DNA of 64,000 nucleotides from Shewanella indica (GCF_002836975.1 NZ_NIJK01000047.1:124001-188000); one strand, 5' to 3'; positions 26,174 through 36,416 are shown, numbered from the stretch's first letter. Numbers and translations are program-made. The notes: generated from the sequence alone by a model not told the origin.

Positions 26174-26653
26174 TCAATATTCCAGATGGCAACTGGGCAG
26201 GTTATTCTTCTGGATATAATCCTGATGATATTCTTCCGCACGATGAAACTGTTTCACTGGAACAATTTCCGTCACTATGTGCCGCTGCCCCCACTTCCCA
26301 CTACGAGCTAATGCCAGTTTTGAGGCCTCAGCCTGCTCCTTTTGCTCTTTGCTGTGAAAAAAAATCACGCTCCGATACTGAGTGCCGATATCGCCCCCTT
26401 GGCGATTTAGGCTGGTAGGGTTGTGATTACGCCAGAAAACTTGCAGCAACTCTGTAAATGAAACCTGGGCTTCATCGAACTCCACCTGAACCACTTCGGC
26501 ATGGCCGCTGTTGCCCTGTTTTACCTCTTCATAGTGATTGATTCTATCATCACCGCCCATATAACCACTGCTGGCGTTTAATACGCCGGGTACTTGGCGA
26601 AAGAAATACTCTACTCCCCAAAAACAACCGCCACCGAATGTTGCTACCGCCAT
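26174..26653 (-). CDS. msrA: Peptide methionine (S)-sulfoxide reductase MsrA
   Basis: MsrA repairs oxidised methionine using thioredoxin. The 159-residue protein is a compact form. The catalytic motif GGGCFWGVEYFF places Cys at residue 10, followed by GYMGGD, the GHAEVVQVEFD strand and YRSVIFFHSKEQ. The recycling Cys may be the one near the C-terminus (LPSCHLEY). There is no signal peptide, so it acts in the cytoplasm. No MsrB gene is adjacent. Confidence 0.94.
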   Translation of the reverse strand: MAVATFGGGCFWGVEYFFRQVPGVLNASSGYMGGDDRINHYEEVKQGNSGHAEVVQVEFDEAQVSFTELLQVFWRNHNPTSLNRQGGDIGTQYRSVIFFHSKEQKEQAEASKLALARSGKWGQRHIVTEIVPVKQFHRAEEYHQDYIQKNNLPSCHLEY

Positions 26654-26942
26654 TTAATTTACCTTCTAGATGTCCAGATGGCTAAAATTATGTGCAATAA
26701 GTTTTCCTGTCAAGTGTCGTGTTTGACTGATTTTGACTTGTGCATATAGCTAGCTCTCTTTTGAATAGGCCCTGGCCAGCTCGAGGTGGCTTTTGGCGAC
26801 AGCCGTTTTGATAAAACTCCTGCGAAGCGAGGTAGTTAGTCACATAGCCAACAGGTTAAGCTGTGATACTATGAAACCTTGCTCTCTGGCGCTGGTCTCA
26901 ACAAGCAAACGCATTTTGACAAGTTCCCAGGAGGCAGCGTTA
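26654..26942. other. Divergent msrA/astE intergenic region
   Basis: This region should carry the msrA promoter and the astE leader. I found no gene with a convincing start in it and no ArgR-like box (TGAAT-N6-ATTCA). TTGAC-type -35 elements occur near 26723 and 26735, but I cannot choose a promoter. Confidence 0.35.
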
Positions 26943-26999
26943 ATGGAAACAACAGCCAAAGCGGCAATAAGAAGGAGTATTTCGTGTTACAAGCCTTGA
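26943..26999 (+). promoter_or_regulatory. Possible 18-codon leader reading frame overlapping the astE start
   Basis: ATG 26943 is preceded by AGGAGG (26929-26934) at eight bases, a better ribosome site than most genes here. The frame encodes [18 protein letters not shown] and stops at 26997, after the astE GTG start at 26984. The tandem rare Arg codons AGA AGG (26970-26975) fall on the astE ribosome site AAGGAG. Ribosomes translating or pausing there would occlude or couple astE initiation. This is read from sequence only; no homologous leader is known to me. Confidence 0.4.
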
Positions 27000-28021
27000 A
27001 GGATAATCCTGACTTCCTGTCATTGACTCTGGATAACCCCAATTCACTGGAAAGTGTTAGCGGCACGCTTGGCGACCACACCCGGATAGCGATTTGGGAC
27101 ACAGGAGTCTTGCTGTTCGAGCCTCTGGATAAACAAAGTGATAAAGATATTGTGCTGTCATCCGGGGTACACGGCAATGAAACTGCACCTATCGAGCTGT
27201 GCAATGGCATTATCAAGTCGCTGTTGAAGCAAGAGCTACGGGTAGGGCAGCGAGTACTTTTCATATTCGGTAACCCGGCGGCAATTAACCGTGGCACCCG
27301 TATTGTCGATGAAAACCTCAACCGACTGTTCAGTGGCGAGCATTCCAATCCCCCCGGGCTGGTGAACCCGGAGCGGATCCGCGCCAAGAAGCTGGAAACT
27401 TATGTCACACGTTTCTTCGAAGACGCACCACAAGGGGCAAGACAAAGGATCCATTACGATCTGCACACCGCCATTCGCGGCTCCAAGCATGAAAAGTTTG
27501 CCATCTATCCCTATCGACCGGGTAAGGCTTACAGCCGTGAACAATTGATGTTCTTGGAGGCAGCCGGAGTCGATACCGTGTTGCTGCATCACGAACCCAC
27601 AACCACTTTCAGCTATTTCTCGTCAAATCAGTTTGGCGCCGACGCCTTTACCATTGAGCTGGGCAAGGTTTACCCCATGGGACAAAACGATATGACACGT
27701 TTTATCGCTACCCGGGAGATGCTGAGTCGTTTGATCTGCAAACAATCGCTCGAACTCGAGGAGCAGGCGCTTGAGCGGGTCAATATCTATCAGGTCTGTA
27801 GGGTCATCAATAAGCAGGCCGACGACTTTGAATTTACCTTCGCCAGTGATGTGGAAAACTTCAGCGCTTTCCCCAAGGGTTATGTGCTGGCGCGGGAAGC
27901 GGGCAGGGATATTCGAGTAGAACAGGACTCGGAAGCCGTGGTGTTTCCCAACGCCAAGGTGCCCATTGGCCAACGTACAGTAATCTGCCTAGTTCAAGCC
28001 AAAGAGGTGCCATTGGCCTGA
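26984..28021 (+). CDS. astE: Succinylglutamate desuccinylase
   Basis: AstE catalyses the last step of the AST arginine pathway, hydrolysing N-succinylglutamate to succinate and glutamate. The 345-residue zinc hydrolase has [15 protein letters not shown] (first His and Glu ligands), [20 protein letters not shown], the third ligand His in [11 protein letters not shown] and the catalytic Glu in FTIELGKV. The start is GTG 26984, six bases after AGGAG and giving the family-like [12 protein letters not shown]; an upstream TTG at 26879 has no ribosome site. The other ast genes are not adjacent. Confidence 0.92.
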   Translation: MLQALKDNPDFLSLTLDNPNSLESVSGTLGDHTRIAIWDTGVLLFEPLDKQSDKDIVLSSGVHGNETAPIELCNGIIKSLLKQELRVGQRVLFIFGNPAAINRGTRIVDENLNRLFSGEHSNPPGLVNPERIRAKKLETYVTRFFEDAPQGARQRIHYDLHTAIRGSKHEKFAIYPYRPGKAYSREQLMFLEAAGVDTVLLHHEPTTTFSYFSSNQFGADAFTIELGKVYPMGQNDMTRFIATREMLSRLICKQSLELEEQALERVNIYQVCRVINKQADDFEFTFASDVENFSAFPKGYVLAREAGRDIRVEQDSEAVVFPNAKVPIGQRTVICLVQAKEVPLA

Positions 28022-28094
28022 ATTGTAAACCAATATATACGCGCCGATCCCATGCTAGTTGGCAAAGCACCCATGGTGGGAGTTGCTTGCAAGT

Positions 28095-28108
28095 TTACGT
28101 TAACGTAA
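28095..28108. promoter_or_regulatory. Candidate LiuR operator of the bkd operon
   Basis: TTACGTTAACGTAA is a perfect 14-base palindrome 77 bases upstream of bkdA1. It matches the comparative-genomics motif TTTACGTWWACGTAAA described for LiuR, the MerR-type regulator of branched-chain amino acid degradation in Shewanella and relatives. The regulator gene is not in this window. Confidence 0.65.
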
Positions 28109-28184
28109 TGTTCGGGGCGCGTACTGAAAAAATCGGTAGGGCCGGTTTCGAGCCGGACAAACCCAGAGACAACAAGAGCACACT

Positions 28185-29363
28185 ATGAGCAACGCAACAA
28201 ATATGAACGAGACGGTGCATCGGGTGAGTTTTTTGAACAAGGACTCGCTGCATATCCCTGTACTCAAAATACTTCAGGCCGACGGCACCACCTATGAAGA
28301 GGCGGTATTGCCCGTCATAGATGAAGCCCTGTCACGCAAGATATTCGATACCTGTGTCTTTACCCGTGTCCTGGACGAACGTATGTTGGGCGCCCAGCGT
28401 CAGGGAAGGATCAGTTTTTACATGACCTGTATCGGTGAAGAAGCCGCTGTTATCGGCAGTGCCGCCGCGCTGGATGACAAGGATGTGATCCTTGCCCAGT
28501 ACCGCGAACATGCCGCACTGCGTTATCGCGGCTTTAGCACAGAGCAGTTTATGAACCAGATGTTCAGCAATGAGAAAGATCTGGGCAAAGGCCGGCAGAT
28601 GCCTATTCACTACGGCAGCCGTGAACTCAACTACCAAACCATCTCTTCACCGCTGGCGACTCAGATCCCGCAGGCATCCGGTGTAGGCTACTCGCTGAAG
28701 ATGCAAGGCAAGCGTAATGTCGCCATCTGTTACTTCGGTGAAGGTGCTGCCTCTGAAGGCGATTTCCATGCCGGTCTCAATATGGCCGCAGTTCATAAAG
28801 CGCCGGTTATCTTCTTTTGCCGTAACAACGGCTACGCCATCTCAACCCCTACGGAAGAGCAGTACGCCGGTAACGGCATAGCCAGCCGCGGCGTTGGTTA
28901 TGGCATGCACACCATCAGAGTCGACGGTAACGATATGTTGGCGGTTCTGGCCGCAACTCAGCAAGCCAGAGCTTACGCGCTTGAAAACAACGCGCCTGTG
29001 CTGATTGAAGCCATGACCTACCGCCTGGGTGCCCACTCATCTTCCGACGATCCATCCGGTTATCGCTCCAAAGAGGAAGAAGCCAAGTGGCAACAGCACG
29101 ACCCTGTGAAACGCTTCAAGTTGTGGCTGATCAACAAAGGCTGGCTCAAGGAAAGCGACGAGACCGAGCTGTATGAGAAGTATCGTGAGGAAGTGCTGGC
29201 CGCGGTAAAAGTGGCCGAAAAGGTTCCGGCACCAGCCATAGAAGCCATCATAGAAGACGTTTTTGATCAGCCGACTGCGGCGCTCAAGCAGCAATTAACC
29301 GAGCTTAAGGCCCATGTTGCCAAGTATCCGAAAGCCTATCCTAAAACAGCAGGGAGATCATAA
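28185..29363 (+). CDS. bkdA1: Branched-chain 2-oxoacid dehydrogenase E1 alpha subunit
   Basis: This is the thiamine-diphosphate-dependent decarboxylase component that acts on 2-oxo acids from Leu, Ile and Val. The 392-residue protein has the E1-alpha motifs [16 protein letters not shown], the THDP-binding stretch [19 protein letters not shown] ending in [12 protein letters not shown], and the phosphorylation-loop region [17 protein letters not shown]. The THDP motif starts GEG where GDG is usual. It is the first gene of an operon; bkdA2 begins two bases after its stop. Confidence 0.94.
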   Translation: MSNATNMNETVHRVSFLNKDSLHIPVLKILQADGTTYEEAVLPVIDEALSRKIFDTCVFTRVLDERMLGAQRQGRISFYMTCIGEEAAVIGSAAALDDKDVILAQYREHAALRYRGFSTEQFMNQMFSNEKDLGKGRQMPIHYGSRELNYQTISSPLATQIPQASGVGYSLKMQGKRNVAICYFGEGAASEGDFHAGLNMAAVHKAPVIFFCRNNGYAISTPTEEQYAGNGIASRGVGYGMHTIRVDGNDMLAVLAATQQARAYALENNAPVLIEAMTYRLGAHSSSDDPSGYRSKEEEAKWQQHDPVKRFKLWLINKGWLKESDETELYEKYREEVLAAVKVAEKVPAPAIEAIIEDVFDQPTAALKQQLTELKAHVAKYPKAYPKTAGRS

Positions 29364-29365
29364 GC

Positions 29366-30343
29366 GTGGCACAGATGAATATGTTACAGGCCATCAATAA
29401 TGCCCTGACCATAGCGATGGAAGCCGACGACAAGATGCTGGTTTTCGGTGAAGACGTAGGCCATTTCGGCGGTGTGTTCCGGGCAACTTCCGGTTTGCAG
29501 GAAAAGTTTGGCCGTGAGCGCTGCTTCAATACTCCACTTACCGAGCAGGGGATTGCCGGCTTTGCCAACGGCCTGGCTTCCAACGGCATGACGCCGGTAG
29601 CGGAAATCCAGTTTGCCGACTACATCTTCCCGGCGTTCGATCAAATCGTCAACGAAGCAGCCAAGTTCAGATACCGAAGCGGCAACGAGTTTGATGTCGG
29701 CGGCCTGACCTTCAGAACCCCCTATGGCGGCGGCATTGCCGGCGGTCATTACCACTCCCAGTCACCGGAAGCCTACTTTACCCAAACGCCCGGTCTCAAG
29801 GTGGTGGTTCCCCGTAACCCCTACCAAGCCAAGGGTTTGCTGCTGGCTGCCATTCGCGATAGCAACCCTGTGGTCTTCTTCGAGCCCAAGCGCTTGTACC
29901 GCGCCTCTGTCGGCGATGTGCCGGAAGGCGATTATCAACTGGAGCTGGGTAAAGCCGAAGTGGTTCGTGAAGGTAAAGATATCACTCTGCTGGCCTGGGG
30001 CGCGCAGATGGAAATCATCGAGAAGGCGGCCGATATGGCCAAAGAGGAAGGTATTGACTGCGAAGTCATCGACCTTCGTACTCTGGCCCCGTGGGATGTG
30101 GAAACCGTGGCCGAGTCGGTGAAAAAGACCGGCAGATTGCTTATCAACCACGAAGCGCCACTGACCGGTGGTTTTGCCGGTGAAATTGCCGCTACCATCC
30201 AACAGGAATGTTTCCTGTATCTGGAGTCGCCCATCAGCCGGGTTTGTGGTCTGGATACGCCATATCCCTTAATCCATGAAAAAGAATATATGCCGGATGC
30301 GCTTAAAACCTTTGAAGCCATCAAGGCCTCGGTGAATTTTTAG
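29366..30343 (+). CDS. bkdA2: Branched-chain 2-oxoacid dehydrogenase E1 beta subunit
   Basis: This is the partner of the alpha subunit in the E1 heterotetramer, supplying part of the cofactor site. The 325-residue protein has MVFGEDVG-type residues ([17 protein letters not shown]), the Glu of the cofactor site in [26 protein letters not shown] and the C-terminal domain segment [16 protein letters not shown]. It starts at GTG 29366 with AGGGAG nine bases upstream in the end of bkdA1, so translation is coupled. Confidence 0.95.
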   Translation: MAQMNMLQAINNALTIAMEADDKMLVFGEDVGHFGGVFRATSGLQEKFGRERCFNTPLTEQGIAGFANGLASNGMTPVAEIQFADYIFPAFDQIVNEAAKFRYRSGNEFDVGGLTFRTPYGGGIAGGHYHSQSPEAYFTQTPGLKVVVPRNPYQAKGLLLAAIRDSNPVVFFEPKRLYRASVGDVPEGDYQLELGKAEVVREGKDITLLAWGAQMEIIEKAADMAKEEGIDCEVIDLRTLAPWDVETVAESVKKTGRLLINHEAPLTGGFAGEIAATIQQECFLYLESPISRVCGLDTPYPLIHEKEYMPDALKTFEAIKASVNF

Positions 30344-30353
30344 GAGAGCCAGG

Positions 30354-31952
30354 ATGATTAAAGATTTTATTTTGCCCGACATAGGCGAAGGTGTTGTCGA
30401 GTGTGAACTGGTGGAATGGTTGGTGGCAGAGGGGGATACCGTCGCCGAAGATCAACCTGTTTGTGATGTGATGACAGACAAGGCACTGGTGCAAATTCCT
30501 GCGCCTTTCCCGGGTGTTATCAGTAAGCTTTATTACGCCAAGGGTGAAATTGCCAAGGTGCATGAGCCTTTGTATGCCGTGGAAGTGGATGCTGCAGACA
30601 GCGAAGCGCCTGTACCTGCAGCCAGCGCCGATACTGCCGCATCGTCTAGCACTAACACTACGGCTAGCGCCGGCAGCCAGGTGGAAGACTTTATGCTGCC
30701 GGATATCGGCGAGGGCATAGTCGAGTGCGAACTGGTGGAGTGGCTGGTCGCAGAAGGCGACACTGTGGTTGAAGATCAACCTATCTGCGATGTAATGACA
30801 GACAAAGCACTGGTGCAAATTCCGGCGATGAAGGCCGGTAAAATTGTCAAGCTGCACTACCGTAAGGGGCAGTTGGCCCAGGTGCATCAGCCACTGTTTG
30901 CCATTGAAGTTGCCACTGAATCCACCAGTGCAGCCGTGGCTCAAACCGCTGCAGCAAGTGCTCCATCAAGCTCAGCATCTACCGTCTCTCAAGCCCAGAC
31001 TCAAGCCCAGAGCAGCTCGCAAACTGCCGCCTGCGGTATGGTGGCCCAGGGCAAGGCGCTGGCGAGCCCAGCGGTAAGACGTATGGCTCGCAGCCTGGAT
31101 GTTGATATCGCCAAAGTGCCTGGCAGCGGTAAAAACGGCCGGGTCTACAAAGAAGATATCGAGCGTTTCCTTAAAGGCGCGACCCCTCAGGTACAAACCC
31201 AAACTTTGGCAGAGGGCCAAGTGCAAGCCAGCAAAGCGGCAACGGCAAGCGATAGGGTTGAGCCTATCAAGGGCGTTCGCGCCGTGATGGCGCGGATGAT
31301 GACAGAGTCCGTCTCCAGCATTCCGCACTTTACTTACTGCGAAGAGCTGGACTTGACCGAGCTTATCGCCCTTCGTGAAGCGATGAAGGCCAAGTACTCC
31401 AATGACGAGCTTAAGTTGACCATGATGCCTTTCTTTATGAAGGCCATGTCGCTGGCGCTGACCGAGTTTCCGGTGATCAACAGCCGAGTGAACGCCGATT
31501 GTACCGAACTCACCTATCTTGGTCGTCACAACATAGGGATGGCCGTCGACTCCAAGGTCGGTTTGTTGGTGCCCAACGTCAAGGATGTGCAGGATAAGTC
31601 GATTCTGGATGTTGCTGCCGAAGTGACCCGTCTGACCCAGGCTGCGCGCTCAGGTAGAGTGGCGCCTGCCGATCTTAAAGATGGCAGCATCTCCATCTCC
31701 AACATAGGCGCGCTGGGCGGCACTGTGGCAACGCCCATTATCAACAAACCCGAAGTGGCGATTGTGGCTTTGGGTAAGGTGCAAACCCTGCCGCGCTTTA
31801 ATGCCAAGGGTAAGGTAGAAGCCCGTAAACTGATGCAGGTCAGTTGGTCAGGCGATCACAGAGTGATAGATGGCGGCACCATTGCCCGCTTCTGTAATCA
31901 GTGGAAACAATATCTCGAGCAGCCGCAGGAAATGCTGTTGGCGATGAGATAA
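30354..31952 (+). CDS. bkdB: Branched-chain 2-oxoacid dehydrogenase E2 with two lipoyl domains
   Basis: E2 transfers the acyl group from E1 to CoA. The 532-residue protein has two N-terminal lipoyl domains (lipoyl Lys43 and Lys151, each in MTDKAL) joined by an Ala/Ser/Thr linker, a peripheral subunit-binding domain (LASPAVRRMARSLDVDIAKV, near residue 240) and the acyltransferase core ending in GDHRVIDGG with catalytic His502 and Asp506. Many branched-chain E2 proteins have one lipoyl domain; here the two are almost identical. The E3 (lpd) gene is not here, so the shared cellular E3 is presumably used. Confidence 0.95.
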   Translation: MIKDFILPDIGEGVVECELVEWLVAEGDTVAEDQPVCDVMTDKALVQIPAPFPGVISKLYYAKGEIAKVHEPLYAVEVDAADSEAPVPAASADTAASSSTNTTASAGSQVEDFMLPDIGEGIVECELVEWLVAEGDTVVEDQPICDVMTDKALVQIPAMKAGKIVKLHYRKGQLAQVHQPLFAIEVATESTSAAVAQTAAASAPSSSASTVSQAQTQAQSSSQTAACGMVAQGKALASPAVRRMARSLDVDIAKVPGSGKNGRVYKEDIERFLKGATPQVQTQTLAEGQVQASKAATASDRVEPIKGVRAVMARMMTESVSSIPHFTYCEELDLTELIALREAMKAKYSNDELKLTMMPFFMKAMSLALTEFPVINSRVNADCTELTYLGRHNIGMAVDSKVGLLVPNVKDVQDKSILDVAAEVTRLTQAARSGRVAPADLKDGSISISNIGALGGTVATPIINKPEVAIVALGKVQTLPRFNAKGKVEARKLMQVSWSGDHRVIDGGTIARFCNQWKQYLEQPQEMLLAMR

Positions 31953-31958
31953 GATTGG

Positions 31959-31985
31959 AGGCCCCGCAATGCGGGGCCTTGTTTT
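31959..31985 (+). terminator. Rho-independent terminator of the bkd operon
   Basis: AGGCCCCGC pairs perfectly with GCGGGGCCT around an AAT loop, then TGTTTT. Confidence 0.88.
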
Positions 31986-32119
31986 AGGTGTGTTTCGGGA
32001 GCAAGATTACTCCTGCCTGCTTAAGGCAATGGCTTTATTTGATCCTGAGCACAAAGTGGTTACGATTTGATGGCAGATTTCGTATAATTGCCAACAGTAT
32101 TAGTCGCATTGGGTCTGTT

Positions 32120-33187
32120 ATGAGTCAGGTAGCACCAAGCATAGAAAATATTCAATATCCTTTCCCGCCAAAACCGGTTCCCTTGTCTGAACAGGAAAAA
32201 AGCGAATACAAAGCCAGGATTAAGCAACTGCTCAAAGAGCAGAATGCGGTGCTGGTTGCCCATTACTATACGGACCCTGAAATTCAGGCTCTGGCCGAGG
32301 AAACCGGTGGCTGCGTTTCCGACTCGCTCGAAATGGCGCGTTTTGGTCGTGATCATCCCGCCAAAACGCTCATCGTTGCCGGGGTTAAGTTTATGGGGGA
32401 AACCGCCAAGATCCTGAGCCCGGAAAAAACCATTCTGATGCCGACTCTGGAAGCCACCTGTTCTTTGGATGTTGGTTGTCCTATTGAGCAATTTAGTGCT
32501 TTCTGCGACGCGCATCCGGATCACACGGTAGTGGTCTATGCCAACACGTCGGCTGCGGTCAAAGCCCGAGCCGATTGGGTGGTGACTTCCAGCATAGCAC
32601 TGGAGATCGTGGAGCACCTGGACAGTGAAGGCAAGAAAATCATCTGGGGGCCGGATCGTCACTTGGGCAGTTATATTGCCAAGCAAACTGGTGCCGAGAT
32701 GTTGATGTGGCAGGGCGAGTGTATTGTGCACGATGAATTCAAGGCCAACGCCTTGCGTCAATTAAAGGCGCTGCACCCGAACGCCGCCATTCTGGTTCAC
32801 CCTGAATCTCCGGCGAGCGTTGTGGAAATGGCCGATGCCGTAGGTTCAACCAGCCAGTTGATCAAGGCTGCCCAGACCATGGACAATGATACCTTTATCG
32901 TGGCCACCGATAGAGGCATCTTCTATAAGATGCAACAGGCAGCGCCGGGCAAGACCCTGATAGAAGCCCCAACCGGCGGTGAAGGTGCCACTTGCCGCAG
33001 CTGTGCTCACTGCCCCTGGATGGCAATGAATGGTCTCAAGGCGATTGCCAGCGCGCTGGAAAACCAGGACAACAGTCAACATGAGATTTTCGTCGATGAA
33101 GCGCTGCGTCAAGGCGCTTTGGTGCCGCTGACTCGAATGTTGGATTTTGCCAAAACCCTCAATATGCAGGTCAAAGGCAACGCCTGA
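32120..33187 (+). CDS. nadA: Quinolinate synthase A
   Basis: NadA condenses iminoaspartate with dihydroxyacetone phosphate to form quinolinate in NAD synthesis. It carries a [4Fe-4S] cluster. In the 355-residue protein the three cluster ligands expected from E. coli are Cys114 (EATCSLDVG), Cys201 ([10 protein letters not shown]) and Cys298 in the CRSCAHCPW motif. Start 32120 (MSQVAPS) matches the family; the reading extends upstream to 31988 without similarity. The gene stands alone between two terminators; NadB is not in the window. Confidence 0.95.
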   Translation: MSQVAPSIENIQYPFPPKPVPLSEQEKSEYKARIKQLLKEQNAVLVAHYYTDPEIQALAEETGGCVSDSLEMARFGRDHPAKTLIVAGVKFMGETAKILSPEKTILMPTLEATCSLDVGCPIEQFSAFCDAHPDHTVVVYANTSAAVKARADWVVTSSIALEIVEHLDSEGKKIIWGPDRHLGSYIAKQTGAEMLMWQGECIVHDEFKANALRQLKALHPNAAILVHPESPASVVEMADAVGSTSQLIKAAQTMDNDTFIVATDRGIFYKMQQAAPGKTLIEAPTGGEGATCRSCAHCPWMAMNGLKAIASALENQDNSQHEIFVDEALRQGALVPLTRMLDFAKTLNMQVKGNA

Positions 33188-33221
33188 ATAGTTCAAACTG
33201 TTTTTTATTCGACAAGCCAAT

Positions 33222-33249
33222 AAAGAGCCTACATTTGTAGGCTCTTTTT
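33222..33249 (+). terminator. Rho-independent terminator of nadA
   Basis: AAAGAGCCTACA pairs with TGTAGGCTCTTT around a very short loop, followed by TTTTT. Confidence 0.85.
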
Positions 33250-33349
33250 CCATTGACATCCATTGGCATCGACTATACTTGCCAACGTATGCTGAAAAAT
33301 AAATTTCATATTAATAAATGAATTAGTTAGCTGCTTAAAGGATGCATCA

Positions 33350-35340
33350 ATGAAATGGCAATGGATTGAAAATCTTCCTCTGAAACACAAATTTCTCTTG
33401 GTTATCCTGCCGCCTTTTATCGCGGCAACCCTATTTGGTATTTTATTGTTCAGCGATCGACTGTCACTCGCCGATGGTCTGGAAGAGGTGCTGGATCTCA
33501 GCGAGTTGGCGGTGGTCAACTCGGCGCTGGTACATGAACTGCAAAAAGAGCGCGGCATGAGCGCGGGTTATCTCGGTTCAAAGGGCAAGAGTTTTGCCGA
33601 TAAACTACCGGGCCAGCGGCAACTCACAGATAAACAACTCCAGCAATTTAATGATTTCTTGAATAATCATCAGCTTCCCGCCGATTTTGCTACTGATTTA
33701 ACGATAGCATTGCCCGTTTGCAAGACATTCGCAATCTGGTAGATAGACAAGGGATAAGCGTTGCCGAAGAAGTGGCATTTTACACTGAGCTGAATAAATT
33801 ACTGCTGTCGATAGTCGATCTTAGTGTGCAGAAGGGCGGCGATCAACAGATTGCCATCAAGGCCGCCGCTTTTTCGGCGTTTTTGCAGATGAAGGAACGC
33901 GCAGGTATCGAGCGGGCGGTACTGAGTTCAACCTTCGGACAGAGTGAATTCAAACCCGGAGTATATCGTAAATTTATCACTCTGGTTTCTGAGCAAAACG
34001 CTTACCAGGAAAGGTTTGTGGCCTTGGCTGATGAAACCGCCCGCAAGGATTTACAGGCATTGCAAACCCAAGCTGCTGTCGCCGAAGTCGCTCGCTTGAG
34101 GGAATTGGCTTATGGCCAGAAAGCCGAGGATCTCAAGTCCCAATCTCCGGAGATCTGGTTTAATCAGTCGACAGTACGCATCAATCTGTTACATGAACTT
34201 GAGCAGAAGCTGTCTAATAAACTCCTGGCCGAGACCTTGAACAAACAGCAAAATGCTACTAACCAAACCTGGATAGTACTTGGGGTTATGGTGTTTGGTT
34301 TAATCATTGTCAGTCTGGTCTCCAGCATCATACTCAAATATCTGCATAGCAGCTTGCGGGAATTGCATCAGGGCGTTACCCGAGCCCGGGCTCACTATGA
34401 CTTAAGTGTGCGTTTGCCCCATACGGGTAAAGATGAGTTTGGTGAGCTGGCTGAATCCTTCAATAGTATGATGGCCGACTTTGAGCAGGTGATACTGCGG
34501 GTTCGCTCCAGTAGTAAGACCTTGCTGGGAGTGGTACAACAGATGGAACAGCATTCTACTCAGATGCAGGCCGATGTAGCGGTTGGCTCCAGCGAGACAG
34601 AGCAAGTGGCATCGGCGATGACAGAAATGAGTTCAACCGTACAGGAAATTGCCTCCAATGCGGTACGGGCCTCTGAAGCATCCAATCAAGCCAGCACTGA
34701 GGCCAGGGAAGGGAGCCTGGAAGTGGGGCGCACGGCATCGGCCATCAATGAACTGGCTGAAGAAATTAGTTATGCCGCCGATGCAATATCCAAACTGGAT
34801 AAAGATATTCACGGCATTGTCAGTGTGTTGGAGGTCATCAGTGGCATAGCCGAGCAGACCAATCTCCTGGCGCTTAATGCCGCCATCGAAGCCGCCCGGG
34901 CCGGCGAAATGGGCCGCGGCTTTGCCGTGGTGGCCGATGAGGTGCGCAATCTGGCGCAGCGGGCACAATCTTCCACCGAAGATATCCGTAATATGACAGA
35001 AAGGCTCAAACAGGGCGCCGAAGTAGCGGTAGCCGCTATCACCAAAGGCAAGGCTCAGGCCGGCATCAGTGTTGATGAGGCAAACCGCGCCGGTGAGGAG
35101 CTCAGGCGCATAGTTGAACACGTGGAAGTTATTGATAGCATGAATGAACAGATAGCTGCCGCAACCCATGAGCAGTCGGCCGTATCAGAAGAGGTGAATC
35201 GCAATGCGATGCAGATCAGTGATATCTACCGCAATACCCAGGATATAGCCAATGAGCTTGGCAAACTCAACGAACTGCTGATTAAAGACGCCAACAAAAT
35301 GAGCGATGAGGTAAGTAAATTCCGCTTAAACGAACACTGA
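33350..35340 (+). pseudogene. Methyl-accepting chemotaxis protein with NIT sensor domain, frameshifted
   Basis: Two overlapping frames make one receptor. The first (33350-33742) holds transmembrane helix 1 and the start of the nitrate/nitrite-sensing (NIT) domain (LVHELQKERGMSAGYLG). The second (open to 35340) continues the NIT domain ([30 protein letters not shown]), then helix 2, HAMP and the signalling tip [35 protein letters not shown]. The frames join if one base is restored at the TTT of 33697-33699; the frame-two TGA at 33694-33696 means the shift lies after it. Repaired length would be 663 residues. It is either a real inactivation or a sequencing error. Confidence 0.85.
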
Positions 35341-35404
35341 TTGAAGTATTTTTCATCGCCTTTGCTCAGCAAACACGCAAACGGAGATTAAGGCGGATTT
35401 TTGC

Positions 35405-35433
35405 TTGACCGGCATTCGCCTTTTGCGTAAAGT
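35405..35433 (+). promoter_or_regulatory. Candidate promoter of tRNA-Ser
   Basis: TTGACC (35405-35410), a 17-base spacer and TAAAGT (35428-35433), followed by a GC-rich ACCGCTCC discriminator, lie about 75 bases before the tRNA. Confidence 0.5.
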
Positions 35434-35506
35434 ACCGCTCCATCAAGGGGATAGAGATATCACTCCTGATAGTTGTGTTGATACCCACAGTAAAAAGTAT
35501 CGAAAC

Positions 35507-35594
35507 GGTGAGGTGTCCGAGTGGCTGAAGGAGCACGCCTGGAAAGTGTGTATACGGCAACGTATCGAGGGTTCGAATCCCTCCTTCACCGCCA
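35507..35594 (+). tRNA. tRNA-Ser (GGA)
   Basis: This is an 88-base class II tRNA with a long variable arm (TATACGGCAACGTATC) and encoded GCCA end. The acceptor stem is GGTGAGG/CTTCACC. The anticodon loop CTGGAAA gives GGA. It is nearly identical to E. coli tRNA-Ser(GGA). Confidence 0.97.
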
Positions 35595-35602
35595 GATAAA
35601 AA

Positions 35603-35628
35603 AAACCCGACCTTATGGTCGGGTTTTT
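35603..35628 (+). terminator. Terminator of tRNA-Ser
   Basis: AAACCCGACC pairs with GGTCGGGTTT around a TTAT loop, followed by a T run. Confidence 0.88.
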
Positions 35629-35783
35629 GCTTTTCTGAGCATAGTCCTTTGAATGATAGCGGCTGCGCAGTCAAGATTCCCAACCTTTCTGCAGCAAATT
35701 AGCTTTGTACGACTAATCCTGACGTATGCGGCACAGCTTGTGAGAGGGGGATCCATAATATCAACACATTAGCCGATTTGATT

Positions 35784-36416
35784 TTATCCCAGTAAGTTGG
35801 GAAACAGCCCCTTAAAACCTGCGGCTATTACCTCAATGCCAATGGATAGCATCAAGAGTCCCATCAGACGGGTGATCACGTTGATCCCTGTTTTACCGAG
35901 GAGCTTATTGATGACCGAAGCCATTCGGAACAATGCAAAGCTGAGCAGACCAAACAGCGCTACAGTCACCGACATGGCCAGCAGATTAGCCAGGCCTTTA
36001 TGCTCGGCGGCAAAGACGATAACTGAGCTGATAGCCCCTGGGCCAGCCATTAGAGGCAAAGCCAGCGGTACCACAGCCACAGATTCCATCGCCGAGGCTT
36101 CTCTGTCTTCTTCCTGGTTGCGTTTCACCTCGCCAAGCTTTCCCTGCAACATGGACATGGCGATGATGGCAATCAGTGTACCGCCGGCAATTCGGAATGC
36201 CGACAGCGAAATACTGAACATATTCAATATATACTGACCCGCCACTGTGGTAACCAAGAGGATTACCACCACGGCAAAGTTGGATATTTTAGCGGTATGG
36301 TTACGCTCAGCCTCAGTCTGGTGACTGGTCAGGCTGACAAATACCGGCAACAGGCCCACCGGGTTGATGATAGCCACCAGTCCGAGGAAAAATTTAACGT
36401 ACAGGGTCAAATCCAA
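35784..36416 (-). CDS. ychE: MarC-family inner-membrane protein, YchE-like
   Basis: This is a 210-residue protein with six hydrophobic helices. It matches E. coli YchE in FRIAGGTLIAIIAMSMLQGKLGE, VVPLALPLMAGPGAISSVIV, TGINVITRLMGLLM and GIEVIAAGFKGLFP. The family was once linked to antibiotic resistance, but its function is not established. The start is uncertain: TTG 36416 has GGAAGGA eight bases upstream and matches the family start; GTG 36446 is the far in-frame alternative. It is divergent from adhE, the same neighbourhood as in E. coli. Confidence 0.88.
   Translation of the reverse strand: MDLTLYVKFFLGLVAIINPVGLLPVFVSLTSHQTEAERNHTAKISNFAVVVILLVTTVAGQYILNMFSISLSAFRIAGGTLIAIIAMSMLQGKLGEVKRNQEEDREASAMESVAVVPLALPLMAGPGAISSVIVFAAEHKGLANLLAMSVTVALFGLLSFALFRMASVINKLLGKTGINVITRLMGLLMLSIGIEVIAAGFKGLFPNLLG

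Noticed and set aside
26793..26999. Longer 68-codon frame covering the possible astE leader
   Set aside because: Its start lacks a ribosome site; only the internal ATG at 26943 has one, so the short frame is the better reading.
35366..35683. Minus-strand reading frame of 105 codons containing GGIRTLDTL and LLQPLGHL
   Set aside because: It is the antisense of tRNA-Ser, a well-known source of false protein annotations.
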